Source of the DNA: Zhihengliuella sp.
GTDB taxonomy: Bacteria > Actinomycetota > Actinomycetes > Actinomycetales > Micrococcaceae
Direction: 5' to 3'
Assembly (NCBI RefSeq): GCF_031178195.1
Contig: NZ_JAPSJL010000002.1
Coordinates: 124,001-188,000 of the forward strand
DNA: 64,000 nucleotides
The number at the start of each line of letters is the position of its first letter. Positions within the stretch are counted from its first letter, which is position 1. Positions 20,691 through 29,539 of this stretch are shown piece after piece. The notes below the pieces were generated by a model. The model was given only the letters and a program-made list of their open reading frames with translations, had not been told where the DNA came from and did not search any database. Both the position numbers and the translations under genes were made by a program.

Positions 20691-22538
20691 ATGGACTTCC
20701 TCGAATCCGAGACACCTCCGGAGTTCCCGCCGCAGCGCCGCGGGAGACACGCGGCGGAGCCAGCGCCGGTCGACGTCGTCGCCCCTCGCCCGCCGGCGGC
20801 AGACGCCACAGCGCCGGCACAGGCAGAGGCGCCGCGGGGCGCATCCGCCGCAGCGGAGTCGGCCGAGGCCAGGCGGCATCGGCAGGAGGCCCCGGGAGCG
20901 GGCCCGTCCGACGGGCCGGTCGAGTCTCCGGCGGGGGAGGGCACAGACGCACAGCACTTGGGCCTGTCCCGGACACTGGAACACGTCGAGGTGGTCCGGA
21001 CGATCGGACGGGGCAGCACGGGGCTCGTCTATGAAGTCAGTGCCCGCTCGGCCGAATCCCCGCTCGCGCTCAAGATCGTCTCGGAGGGCGATGGCGGTTG
21101 GTCCGGGCTCCGACGACGCGAGACGGAGGTGCTCCTGGCACTGGATCACGACTACCTCGTAGCGGTGCACGGTGTCGCCCGTGCGGATGTCGGCACCGGC
21201 CTGCTCATGGAGATGCTGCCGGGCGGGTCCGTGGAGCGGCTGGTGCAGACCAAGGGCGCACTGACGCCGGGGCAGGCGGTGACGGTCCTCGCGCCGATGG
21301 CGGCGGCTCTGGACTACCTTCACGGGCGTGACGTGACTCACGGCGACATCAGTCCCGCGAACGTGCTCTTCACCGCCGCCGGGATGCCGAAGTTGACCGA
21401 CTTCGGGCTCGCTGGTCTGCTGGGACGCCCGGGCGCCGCCGGCCGTTCTGCCGGCTTTGCGGCCCCGGAGTTGATGGTCGACCCAGAGATGGCTGCCGGG
21501 CCGCGGCAGGACGTCTACGCGTGGGGTGCCGTGGCCTGGTACGTGCTCACCGGTCGGCCACCGGGCCCGAGGGCGACGCGTCCACCCCTCCCGAGCCTCG
21601 TGCCGGAGATCGGCGCCGGCGTCGCCGGGCTCGTCGAGGCCGCGCTGTCTGAGGACGCCCGGCAGCGGCCGAGCGCAGCGGAGGCGCACACGGGGATCTT
21701 CGAGGCCGGACCCGCGGAGCCATTGGACCTGGTCGGGTCGGTCGACGATGTCGGGATGGCTCGTCTCGTCACGCAGCTGCCCGCCTCGTCACGGAGGCGT
21801 CCCGGGCTCCTGGGTGCCCTACGCGGCGGCGGGCGGGCTCCGCAGTCGCCGTTGTTCCGCGCCGGGGCGCCGGCTGGTCCGAGCGGCCGGGCGACGAGGA
21901 GCAACGGCTCGAGGCGACCTGGGCGGTTCCGCGGGGCGACCCCCGGCAGGGGCGAGCGGTTCCGACGGATCGCGCTGCGAGCCGGCACCGTTGCCCTCCT
22001 TGGGGTGGCTCTGTCGAGTGTTGCTCTTCTCCTCGTCGGTGACCGCGAGGAATCCACCGTGCAGCCGACCAGTGCCGCCGGTGACTCCGACGACCGCACC
22101 TCCCAGGACCACACCGAGACCGCCGAAGGGAGACCAGGAGCGCCGGCGACCCCCGAGGAAGCCGTGGTCGCATTGGCAAGTGCTCGCGACGTCGCTCTCG
22201 AGGCGGCGGACGTCGATCAGCTGGGACGCATCTACACGGGGGAGGAGAGCGCGGCACGAGACCTGGTCATCATCGGCGAGCTGGCCGAGAGCGGTCTGCG
22301 CTACTCCGGTCTGGAGACCTCCCTGACGGACGTCGAGCTCATCGAGCGGGAGGGGCCTTCCGCGACGGTCGAGGCGGTGGCCACGATCGACGCCTATGAG
22401 GTGGAGACGATCGACGGTGCGCCAGTGGAGAGCATGCCGGCGGGGGAGCCCGTCCCTCTGGTCCTGGATCTCGTCTGGGAGGAACAGGCCGGGTGGAGAA
22501 TCTCCGCGATACGCCAAGGGCCGCTCCCGGGAGCGTAG
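20691..22538 (+). CDS. Transmembrane Ser/Thr protein kinase
   Basis: 615 residues. A disordered Ala/Pro-rich N-terminus (1-95) precedes the kinase domain (about 97-345), with glycine loop IGRGSTGLVYE near 104, Lys in LALKIV near 127, catalytic loop HGDISPANVL near 216, and KLTDFGLAG near 237. The usual HRD arginine is Gly, so it is a non-RD kinase, which may not need activation-loop phosphorylation. A basic linker leads to one membrane helix (IALRAGTVALLGVALSSVAL, about 427-449). An outside domain of about 165 residues (about 480-612), possibly NTF2-like (AVVALASARDVALEAADVDQ), follows. No PASTA repeats, so it is not PknB. Divergent from lipB; a TAGAAC box 6 nt before the ATG is a possible leaderless promoter. 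Confidence 0.9.
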   Translation: MDFLESETPPEFPPQRRGRHAAEPAPVDVVAPRPPAADATAPAQAEAPRGASAAAESAEARRHRQEAPGAGPSDGPVESPAGEGTDAQHLGLSRTLEHVEVVRTIGRGSTGLVYEVSARSAESPLALKIVSEGDGGWSGLRRRETEVLLALDHDYLVAVHGVARADVGTGLLMEMLPGGSVERLVQTKGALTPGQAVTVLAPMAAALDYLHGRDVTHGDISPANVLFTAAGMPKLTDFGLAGLLGRPGAAGRSAGFAAPELMVDPEMAAGPRQDVYAWGAVAWYVLTGRPPGPRATRPPLPSLVPEIGAGVAGLVEAALSEDARQRPSAAEAHTGIFEAGPAEPLDLVGSVDDVGMARLVTQLPASSRRRPGLLGALRGGGRAPQSPLFRAGAPAGPSGRATRSNGSRRPGRFRGATPGRGERFRRIALRAGTVALLGVALSSVALLLVGDREESTVQPTSAAGDSDDRTSQDHTETAEGRPGAPATPEEAVVALASARDVALEAADVDQLGRIYTGEESAARDLVIIGELAESGLRYSGLETSLTDVELIEREGPSATVEAVATIDAYEVETIDGAPVESMPAGEPVPLVLDLVWEEQAGWRISAIRQGPLPGA

Positions 22539-22558
22539 AACGCCCGGAAACGGCCCTT
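22516..22558 (+). terminator. Possible terminator overlapping the kinase stop
   Basis: AAGGGCCG (22516-22523) pairs with CGGCCCTT (22551-22558), followed by TTG. An inner CGCTCCCGGGAGCG palindrome strengthens it. Confidence 0.35.
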
Positions 22559-22608
22559 TGTCGGTGTCCCCCGCGGGTGGGTGCGCGGCGGATACCCCGC
22601 AGGGAGGC

Positions 22609-22962
22609 CTACCAGAACACCGCGAGGGCGATGTTGACGAGGGAGAAGCCCCCGACCGTGTGGGCGATGCCCGTCGGGACGGGATCCCCGTTCTTCATCT
22701 TGCGGCGGCCGATGATCGCTGCCACCAGCACCGCAATCAGGAGGACGAGCTTGACGCCGATCTTGGCGTGGTTCAGCTCGCCTCCGTCCGGGTCCATCTC
22801 GGCCAGAAAAGTGAGTGCCAGGCCGGTGACGAGCTGGACCCAGGCACCAGCGTGCTGCCACGTGCCGACAGTCGGCGTCTTGAATGATGCGAGCCATCCA
22901 CCGACCAGCGCGGCCGCGCCGAGCAGGTGGAAGAAGACCAGAAGTGCGTGCAGGAAATCCAT
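22609..22962 (-). CDS. Small four-helix integral membrane protein, unknown function
   Basis: 117 residues, nearly all hydrophobic. Four likely helices: LHALLVFFHLLGAAALVGGW, about 36-57, IGVKLVLLIAVLVAAIIG, and AHTVGGFSLVNIALAVFW. Short polar loops contain EMDPDGGELNHAK and RRKMKNGD. His5, His12 and His66 could bind a metal or haem, but no known family signature is clear. Similar proteins appear conserved in Micrococcaceae (from memory), without a function. It is convergent with the kinase gene and lies downstream of sucB, past a terminator. Confidence 0.82.
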   Translation of the reverse strand: MDFLHALLVFFHLLGAAALVGGWLASFKTPTVGTWQHAGAWVQLVTGLALTFLAEMDPDGGELNHAKIGVKLVLLIAVLVAAIIGRRKMKNGDPVPTGIAHTVGGFSLVNIALAVFW

Positions 22963-22968
22963 GAATTC

Positions 22969-22974
22969 AGCTTA
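22969..22974 (-). promoter_or_regulatory. -10 box (TAAGCT) of a leaderless promoter
   Basis: TAAGCT on the minus strand, 6 nt before the ATG at 22962. It supports independent transcription of the small membrane gene. Confidence 0.5.
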
Positions 22975-23030
22975 CGCAGTTCGACGACTCGTCGAAAAGC
23001 ACCGTCGCGCGAGGAATCACGCGGCAGACG

Positions 23031-23071
23031 CCCGCGGGGCGGAACCCTGGTACAGGATTCCGCCCCGCGGG
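23031..23071 (-). terminator. Hairpin terminator of sucB
   Basis: CCCGCGGGGCGGAA (23031-23044) pairs perfectly with TTCCGCCCCGCGGG (23058-23071), 35 nt past the sucB stop. Confidence 0.7.
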
Positions 23072-23105
23072 CCGTGCGACGTGCTACGACGAGCGGACGT
23101 CGGGG

Positions 23106-24992
23106 CTAGAGCCCGAGCTCGCTCTCGAAAGCGCCTCCTTCGAGGCGTGCCTTGAGAGTCTGCAGGAAGCGGCCCGCGTCAGCGCCGTCGACCAGGCGGT
23201 GATCGTAGGTCAGCGACAGGTACATCATGTGCCGGATGGCGATCGTGTCGTCGCCCTCCTCATTCGTCACGACGACCGGACGCTTGACGATCGCGCCGGT
23301 GCCCAGGATGGCCACCTGCGGCTGGTTGATGATCGGCGTGTCGAACAGGGCACCGACAGAGCCGATGTTAGTGATCGAGAAGGTCCCGCCGGAGAGCTCG
23401 TCCGGTCCGATCTTGCCGTCGCGGGTGCGGCCCGCAACATCGGCGATCTTCCCTGCCAGGCCGGCGAGGTTCAGATCGCCGGCATCCTGGATGACGGGGA
23501 CCAGCAGGCCCTTGTCGGTGTCGACGGCGATCGCCAGGTGCTCCGCACCGTGGTACGTGATCTCCTGCTTCTCCTCGTCGTACTCCGCGTTCAGCTTGGG
23601 GTGCTGCTTGAGCGCCTCGGTGACTGCCTTCGCGATGAACGGCAGGAACGTGAGGTTCGTGCCGTTGGTCGCCTTGAAACCGGCCTTCGCCTTGGTGCGC
23701 AGCTTGGCGATGCGGGTCATGTCGACCTCCTGCACCTGCGTCAGCTGCGTCGAGACGTCCAGCGACTCGCGCATGCGCCGGGCGATGACCTGCCGGATCC
23801 GGGGAGCCTTGGCCGTGGTGCCGCGCAGCGACGACGCCTCGGTCGTCGGCGCGCTCTTGGCTGCCGGCGCGGCGGGGCTCGAGGAGCCCTGGGCCGGGGC
23901 GCTCTGCGCCTTCTTGGCCTCGATAGCGGCCTCGACGTCCTGCTTGCGGATGCGACCGCCGACGCCGGTGCCCTCCACGGTGCTGAGATCGACGTCGTTC
24001 TGCGACGCGAGGCGACGCACCAGCGGCGTCACGTAGCCCTCACTGGCACCGCCGGCCTGGCTCTCCTTCGGCTTCTCGGCCTGGGGCGCCTCCTGCTTCG
24101 GTGCCTCCTGCTTCGGTGCCTCCTGCTTGGGCGCCTCCTGCTTGGGAGCGTCCTGCTTCGGGGCCTCCTCCTGCTTGGGAGCGTCCTGCTTCGGGGCCTC
24201 CTCCTGCTTGGGAGCGTCCTCCTTCGGGGCCTCCTCCTGCTTGGGAGCGTCCTCCTTCGGGGCCTCCTCCTGCTTCGGGGCCTCCTCCTGCTTCGGGGCC
24301 TCCTCCTGCGGGGCGGCGGACTTGTCGTCAGAACCGGAGGGAGCGCCGGAACCCACGAGTGCGAGCACTGCGCCGACCTCGGCGACTTCGTCCTCGCCGA
24401 CGCGGATCTCGAGCAGAGTGCCGGCCACCGGCGACGGGATCTCGGTGTCGACCTTGTCGGTGGACACCTCGAGCAGCGGCTCGTCGACGGCGACGTCGTC
24501 GCCCACGGCCTTGAGCCAACGCGTCACGGTACCCTCGGTGACGGACTCGCCGAGGGCCGGCAGCGTCACCTCTGCGGCGTCACCGGATGCCTCATCCGTA
24601 GAGTCGGAGTCGGAACCCTGCTTCTCGGCAGATGCCTCTTCGGACGATTCCTCGGCCGGGGCCTCCTCGGCGGACGATTCCTCGGCCGGGGCCTCCTCGG
24701 CCGCGGGCTCCTCAGCAGGGCTCTCGCCCTGCGCCGGGGCGTCGTCGGACCCGTTGCCGTCGCCGATGCGAACCAGCGGGGCGCCCACTTCGGCCTCTTC
24801 GTCCTCGCCGACGAAGATCTCCTCGATGACGCCGGCGACCGGCGACGGGATCTCGGTGTCGACCTTGTCGGTGGAGACCTCCACCAGTGGTTCGTCGACC
24901 TCGACTCGGTCGCCGACGGCCTTCAGCCAACGTGTGACAGTACCTTCGGTGACGCTTTCACCGAGGGCGGGCAAGTTCACGGTTTCAGACAT
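23106..24992 (-). CDS. sucB: Dihydrolipoamide acyltransferase (E2) with two lipoyl domains
   Basis: 628 residues. Two lipoyl domains (2-78 and 141-215) carry [12 protein letters not shown] with lipoyl lysines Lys43 and Lys180, separated by an acidic linker. A charged repeat linker (about 228-304) leads to an E3-binding domain (about 318-357, [15 protein letters not shown]), then a catalytic domain (about 395-628) ending in [18 protein letters not shown] with the active-site His and Asp. It transfers acyl groups to CoA in the pyruvate or 2-oxoglutarate dehydrogenase complex. Actinobacterial E2s of this type are named sucB or dlaT, and sequence alone does not separate them. lpdA lies upstream but a strong terminator stands between. 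AAGGAGA precedes the ATG. Confidence 0.93.
   Translation of the reverse strand: MSETVNLPALGESVTEGTVTRWLKAVGDRVEVDEPLVEVSTDKVDTEIPSPVAGVIEEIFVGEDEEAEVGAPLVRIGDGNGSDDAPAQGESPAEEPAAEEAPAEESSAEEAPAEESSEEASAEKQGSDSDSTDEASGDAAEVTLPALGESVTEGTVTRWLKAVGDDVAVDEPLLEVSTDKVDTEIPSPVAGTLLEIRVGEDEVAEVGAVLALVGSGAPSGSDDKSAAPQEEAPKQEEAPKQEEAPKEDAPKQEEAPKEDAPKQEEAPKQDAPKQEEAPKQDAPKQEAPKQEAPKQEAPKQEAPQAEKPKESQAGGASEGYVTPLVRRLASQNDVDLSTVEGTGVGGRIRKQDVEAAIEAKKAQSAPAQGSSSPAAPAAKSAPTTEASSLRGTTAKAPRIRQVIARRMRESLDVSTQLTQVQEVDMTRIAKLRTKAKAGFKATNGTNLTFLPFIAKAVTEALKQHPKLNAEYDEEKQEITYHGAEHLAIAVDTDKGLLVPVIQDAGDLNLAGLAGKIADVAGRTRDGKIGPDELSGGTFSITNIGSVGALFDTPIINQPQVAILGTGAIVKRPVVVTNEEGDDTIAIRHMMYLSLTYDHRLVDGADAGRFLQTLKARLEGGAFESELGL
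24081..24311 (-). repeat. Internal coding repeat (EEAPKQ-type linker of E2)
   Basis: Some fifteen tandem 5- or 6-residue units of the forms [16 protein letters not shown] and APKQD, encoded by near-identical 15- to 18-nt units. Copies are so alike at DNA level that recombination could change their number. The linker gives the lipoyl arms reach, as in other E2 proteins. Confidence 0.85.
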
Positions 24993-25083
24993 TTCGTCCC
25001 CGTTCTCCTTAGGGCTAGCAAACTGTTCGAGGTACGACGGCGTGGGCTGCCGGCCTCGGACGACTATGGGTGAGCTTAGTTCA

Positions 25084-25140
25084 CCGGTTCGGTGCCGCGC
25101 CCGTCGCGGAACGGACGTGACGGGCGCGGCACCGAACCGG
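25084..25140 (-). terminator. Strong terminator between lpdA and sucB
   Basis: Two perfect 22-nt arms (starting CCGGTTCGGTGCCGCGCCCG at 25084; ending CGGCACCGAACCGG at 25140) with a 13-nt loop, 11 nt past the lpdA stop. The two genes are therefore probably separate units despite their shared direction. Confidence 0.8.
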
Positions 25141-25151
25141 CGCTGCGCGGT

Positions 25152-26531
25152 CTAGCCGTGCAGCGGCTTGCCGGCGAGGGCCAGGGCCGCCTCGCCGAGC
25201 GATTCGTTCTGCGTCGGGTGTGCGTGGATGAGCGGAGCGAGATCCTCCGGGTAGGCCTCCCAGTTGACGATCAGCTGGGATTCGCCGATCTGCTCGCCGA
25301 TCCGGCCGCCGATGCCGTGCACACCGACGATGGGACCGTCCTTGAGCCGGACCATCTTGATGATGCCGCTGGTACCGAGGATCGAGGACTTGCCGTTGCC
25401 CGCGAGGTTGTACTCGACCGTCTCGATGGCGTCCTTGCCGAACTTCTCAGCGGCCTTGGGCTCGGAGTAGCCCACGGACATGATCTCCGGTTCGCAGAAG
25501 GTGACCTTGGGGATGTTGATGTCCTCGACCACTACCGGGTTCAGGCCGGCGATCTCCTCGGCGACGAAGATCCCGTGCTGGTACCCGCGGTGGGCCAGCT
25601 GCACGCCCGGGACGATGTCGCCGATGGCGTACACGTTCCCGACGCCGGTGTGCAGACGCTCGTTGGGGATCACGAAGCCGCGATCCAGCTTGACGCCCTG
25701 CTCCTCGAAGCCGAGCCCCTCCGTGACCGGCCCGCGACCGACGGCCACGAGGACGAGGTCGGCCTCGAACTCCTTGCCATCCGCCAGCGTCACCTTCGCG
25801 CTGGAGTCGTTCTGCTCGACCTTCTCGAAGAAGGTGCCGGTGTTGAACTTGATGCCGCGCTTCTTGAAGGCGCGCTCGAGGTTCTTGATGATCGCCGGAT
25901 CCTCGTTCGGAACCAGGCTGGGCAGGCCCTCGATGATGGTCACGTCGACGCCGAAGGAGTTCCAGACCGACGCGAACTCGACGCCGATCACGCCACCGCC
26001 GAGGACGATGGCCGACTTGGGCAGGGTGTCCATGTTCAAGGCCTCGGTCGAGGTCATGACGCGGCCACCGATCTCGATGCCCATGGTCTTGGACGTGGAA
26101 CCGGTGGCCAGGACGATGTTCTTGCCCTTGTAGGCGACGCCGTCGACGTCGATGGTGTCGGGCGCGACCAGACGGCCGTTGCCCTCGATGGTGGTGACCT
26201 TCTTCATCTTGAGCAGGCCGGTCAGTCCCTTGAACTTGCCCGCGACGACGCCGTCCTTGTAGTCACGGACCTTCGCGATGTCGATCGACTCGAGCGTCGA
26301 GTTGATGCCGTACTTGGCGCCCTCGCGCGCGTTCTCGGCGAGCTCCGCCGAGTGCAGGTACGCCTTGGTCGGGATGCAACCGGTGTGCAGGCAGGTGCCG
26401 CCCAGCTTGGCCTTCTCGATGAGACCGACGCTGAATCCGAGCTGCACGGCCCGCAGCGCGGCCGAGTAGCCGGCACTGCCGCCGCCGAGGATCAGGACGT
26501 CAAACTCTTGCGGTGTTGCCGATTCGGCCAC
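25152..26531 (-). CDS. lpdA: Dihydrolipoyl dehydrogenase (E3)
   Basis: 459-residue flavoprotein that reoxidises dihydrolipoyl groups with NAD+. N-terminal FAD site ILGGGSAGYSAALRA; redox disulfide GGTCLHTGCIPTKAYLH (the more common form is GGTCLNVGCIPSK); NAD site VLGGGVIGVEFASVW; FAD/dimer segment YAIGDIVPG; active-site base in IHAHPTQNESLGEA. The start is a GTG with GAGGGAG upstream. It probably serves the E2 encoded next to it and any other lipoyl complexes. Confidence 0.96.
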   Translation of the reverse strand: MAESATPQEFDVLILGGGSAGYSAALRAVQLGFSVGLIEKAKLGGTCLHTGCIPTKAYLHSAELAENAREGAKYGINSTLESIDIAKVRDYKDGVVAGKFKGLTGLLKMKKVTTIEGNGRLVAPDTIDVDGVAYKGKNIVLATGSTSKTMGIEIGGRVMTSTEALNMDTLPKSAIVLGGGVIGVEFASVWNSFGVDVTIIEGLPSLVPNEDPAIIKNLERAFKKRGIKFNTGTFFEKVEQNDSSAKVTLADGKEFEADLVLVAVGRGPVTEGLGFEEQGVKLDRGFVIPNERLHTGVGNVYAIGDIVPGVQLAHRGYQHGIFVAEEIAGLNPVVVEDINIPKVTFCEPEIMSVGYSEPKAAEKFGKDAIETVEYNLAGNGKSSILGTSGIIKMVRLKDGPIVGVHGIGGRIGEQIGESQLIVNWEAYPEDLAPLIHAHPTQNESLGEAALALAGKPLHG

Positions 26532-26762
26532 GTGAACGCTCCCTCGCGATGTGATCTGCTCCCGACAGGACGGGATTGCAATGGGCGAGCAGGATCAGGC
26601 GGCTGCCGTCACCAGCTCTTTTCTGTGTTCTGTCAAAAGACACCTTAGCCGGATTGGGTCGAGCCCGGCATTCGCGTCGGGCGTAAGTCACCGCACCCCG
26701 TCCTCGGTGTCGTCGACCGCCGGCGGACCTGCATGCCGACCCGCCGACTGTCCCTGCCGACC
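26532..26762. other. 231-nt gap between lpdA and pepA
   Basis: No gene seen. On the minus strand it holds the lpdA leader, with a TTTTGACA that could be a -35 and a TAAGGT 5' of it; neither pairs with a partner at good spacing. No clear pepA terminator is visible. Confidence 0.4.
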
Positions 26763-28283
26763 CTACTCCGCCAGCCGCTCCGTGTAGCTCACCAGCGTGC
26801 GGAGCATCGTCCCGGTTCCGTTCTTGGGCGTGTATCCGTAGGGCGACGCGTCGTTGAACGACGGGCCGGCGATGTCCAGGTGTGCCCACGGGATCGCTCG
26901 CCCGTCGACTTCGCCCACGAACTCCTTCAGGAAGACCGCCGCCGTCATCATGCCGCCGTTGCGCTCACCGATGTTGGCGAGGTCCGCGACCTCGGACTTG
27001 ATGGAGGGGCGCAGTTCCTCCGGGAGGGGCATCGCCCACGCGGTCTCGCCCGCGGTCCGTGAGGCCTCGACGAGGGCGTCTCGGATCGCGTCGTCGCCCA
27101 TGATCCCCGTGGTGCGACGCCCCAGGGCGACCATCTGTGCCCCCGTGAGGGTGGCGATGTCCAGCACGACGTCGGGCTTCTCCTCGCTCGCGGCGGTGAG
27201 GCCATCGGCCATGACCAGTCGGCCCTCGGCGTCCGTGTTGAGGATCTCGACGGTCTTGCCGTTGAGCATGGTCACCACGTCTCCGGGGCGCGTCGCCGAG
27301 CCGGACGGCATATTCTCGGCCAGGCACAGCCACGCCGTCACCTTGACGGGCAGGCCGAGCTCGGCGACGGCGAGCACGGTCTCCAACGCGGTCGCGGCGC
27401 CGGCCATGTCCGACTTCATGTGGTGCATGTTCTGCGCGGGCTTGATGGAGATGCCGCCGGTGTCGAAGGTGATTCCCTTGCCGACGATGGCCAGATGCTT
27501 CACGGGCTTCGAGGGCGAGTACTCGACCTTGACGAGCCGAGGCGGACGGGACGATCCCCGACCGACGGCCATGATGCCGCCGTAGCCGTCCTTGTCCAGC
27601 CGCTTCTCGTCCAGGACCGTCACCTTGACGCGGGCGGACTTCCCGGCGTCGTACGCCAGTTGGGCGAAGACCTCCGGGTACAGGTCGTTCGAGGGCGTGT
27701 TCACGAGGTCGCGTACTGCACGGACGGAGCGGCCCAGCACGGCGGCCCGCTTGAGGGCAGCGGGCAGACCGGCCTCGGTGGAGGCCTCCGTGGCGACGAT
27801 TCCCTCGGAGAGCAGCGTCTCGTCCGGTTGATCCGAGCGGTAGGCGTCGAACCGGTAGGCACCGAGCGAGATGCCCTCGGCGACCGCCGCCGCGCTCTCC
27901 ACGTCGCCAGCCGGAAGCGCGAACAGGACCTTGCCCAGGCCGGTCACCTGCCGGGCCACCGAGCCCGCGGCACGGCGCAGCGTCTCCAGGTCGACGCCGT
28001 CGTCCCCCACTGCTCCGAGGCCCACCAGCACGACGACGTCGGCCCGCGTCCCGTCCGGTGCGCCCAGGCGCACTACCTCGTCCGCGCGGCCGGTCGCCCC
28101 CACGGCGGGCAGCGCCCGGTCGAGTGCGGCGGTCTCACCGGCTGGCAGCGGCGACGAGACGATCCGCGCGGGACGCTTGGTCGCCTTGTCGGCGGCAGCC
28201 ACTCCGAGCACCAGCGCGTCGGCGGAGATCCGCTTGATGTCGGTCGATACGGCGGTCAACTTCAGATCGGATGGGGTGATCAC
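26763..28283 (-). CDS. pepA: Leucyl aminopeptidase (M17 family)
   Basis: 506 residues. Cleaves N-terminal residues from peptides using two metal ions. The N-terminal macro-like domain is divergent. The catalytic domain has GKGITFDTGGISIKP, MKSDMAGAA and the family signature NTDAEGRLVMADGL. The start is uncertain: a GTG at 28283 has AAGGA 10 nt before it and gives MITPSDLKLTAVSTD, like homologues, so I prefer it to a GTG nine codons upstream (28310) without a ribosome site. A palindrome GACGCCCGCGGGCGTC lies in the leader at 28329-28344. Confidence 0.93.
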   Translation of the reverse strand: MITPSDLKLTAVSTDIKRISADALVLGVAAADKATKRPARIVSSPLPAGETAALDRALPAVGATGRADEVVRLGAPDGTRADVVVLVGLGAVGDDGVDLETLRRAAGSVARQVTGLGKVLFALPAGDVESAAAVAEGISLGAYRFDAYRSDQPDETLLSEGIVATEASTEAGLPAALKRAAVLGRSVRAVRDLVNTPSNDLYPEVFAQLAYDAGKSARVKVTVLDEKRLDKDGYGGIMAVGRGSSRPPRLVKVEYSPSKPVKHLAIVGKGITFDTGGISIKPAQNMHHMKSDMAGAATALETVLAVAELGLPVKVTAWLCLAENMPSGSATRPGDVVTMLNGKTVEILNTDAEGRLVMADGLTAASEEKPDVVLDIATLTGAQMVALGRRTTGIMGDDAIRDALVEASRTAGETAWAMPLPEELRPSIKSEVADLANIGERNGGMMTAAVFLKEFVGEVDGRAIPWAHLDIAGPSFNDASPYGYTPKNGTGTMLRTLVSYTERLAE

Positions 28284-28532
28284 AGAGTCTGGGTCCTTAA
28301 TGCCCGGCACGGTGCCGGCTGCGGTGGCGACGCCCGCGGGCGTCTTTCCTACGGTGAACGGTCGTCTGCATCGTAACGCGTGGGCACCCCCTGTTCGGGG
28401 GCGGCGCTAGGATGTTCGCGGTTCCTGGCGCCACCGACCGGAGGGAACAAACGAGTCGGGCGCGAGGTTGAGCAGAACGGGCCGGGAGGCCCGCCCGCGC
28501 AGACAGCCGCCGCGGTGGGGAGAGGAGAGAAC

Positions 28533-29447
28533 GTGCTGGACCCGTTGTCACTTGTTCGTCTCAACGACGAGATCATCGACGATGTCGAGCTGCAGGGGCG
28601 CGATCTAGTGGTCGCCCTCGACGGCCACGCCGACGCGGGACATGTCATCCCGCAGGTGCGCGCAACGCTCCTGGAGGAGCTCGACGCCGTGCTGGTCGCC
28701 AGCTTCGACGCCGACCAGCTCATCGACTACCGTGCCCGCAGGCCCCAGATCTCCTTCCTCGGGGACCACTTCGCCGCGTACCAGCGTCCCCGGATCGAGC
28801 TCTACCGGCTCGTGGACGGGCTCGGCACTCCGTTCCTCCTGCTGACCGGTCCGGAGCCGGATCTGCAGTGGGACCGGTTCGTGACCGCCATCGTCCGGCT
28901 CGCCGTCGGCCTGAACGTGCGGCTGACCGCGAGCTTCAGCGGCGTCCCGATGCCGGTGCCCCACACCCGTCGGCTCGGTGTGACGGTCCACGGGACGCGC
29001 CCCGATCTCGCCGAGGGCATCACGACCTGGAACCCGCGGGCCGAGATCCCGGCCTCGGTCGCCAACCTGATCGAGGTCGAGCTGTCGAAGGCCGGGCGCG
29101 ACGTCGTCGGCTACGCCCTGCACGTCCCGCACTACCTCGGCGACGCCGAGTACCCGCAGGTCGCCGTGGCGGCCCTGGAGCACCTGGGCGCCGCCCTGGG
29201 CCTCGGGCTCCCGACCGACCGGCTGCGGGAGGCCGGCCGGACGGTCGAGGAGCAGATCGACCAGCAAGTGGCCGGGTCGCCGGAGATCCAGCGGATGGTC
29301 CACGCGTTCGAGCGCCGGTTCGACGAGGCCGCGCCGGCAGATCGACGCCGCTCGCTCCTGCTCGGGGCGGGCGACTCGCTGCCGGACGGCGAGGACCTGG
29401 CGGACGCGGCCGAGGCATACCTCTCCTCACGCGCCGCCGACGACTGA
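28533..29447 (+). CDS. PAC2-family protein (proteasome assembly chaperone-like)
   Basis: 304 residues. The alpha/beta PAC2 fold is recognisable from LVVALDGHADAGHVIPQV, DQLIDYRARRPQISF, LLTGPEPDLQW and VGYALHVPHYLGDAEYP. Archaeal and eukaryotic relatives help assemble proteasomes; the actinobacterial role is not settled. The C-terminal 40 residues are helical. The GTG at 28533 is chosen over in-frame codons upstream because GAGAGGAGAG precedes it. A TAGGAT box at about 28408 would give a leader of roughly 115 nt. No proteasome gene lies in this window. Confidence 0.9.
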   Translation: MLDPLSLVRLNDEIIDDVELQGRDLVVALDGHADAGHVIPQVRATLLEELDAVLVASFDADQLIDYRARRPQISFLGDHFAAYQRPRIELYRLVDGLGTPFLLLTGPEPDLQWDRFVTAIVRLAVGLNVRLTASFSGVPMPVPHTRRLGVTVHGTRPDLAEGITTWNPRAEIPASVANLIEVELSKAGRDVVGYALHVPHYLGDAEYPQVAVAALEHLGAALGLGLPTDRLREAGRTVEEQIDQQVAGSPEIQRMVHAFERRFDEAAPADRRRSLLLGAGDSLPDGEDLADAAEAYLSSRAADD

Positions 29448-29539
29448 CTCCTCCTCCACAGGCCCGCCCGTCCGAGTCGCGGTCCACAGCGGCCCGGGCG
29501 CGCTCCCGCGGCCCGGGGGAGCGGACGCAGAGTCGGTGC

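Noticed and set aside
24081-24311. Possible CRISPR array or non-coding minisatellite
   Set aside because: Units are 15-18 nt, without spacers, and in frame inside the E2 gene where they encode a known type of linker.
28329-28344. Palindrome GACGCCCGCGGGCGTC in the pepA leader as a riboswitch or attenuator
   Set aside because: A bare 16-bp GC palindrome without any alternative pairing or leader peptide; too little to call.
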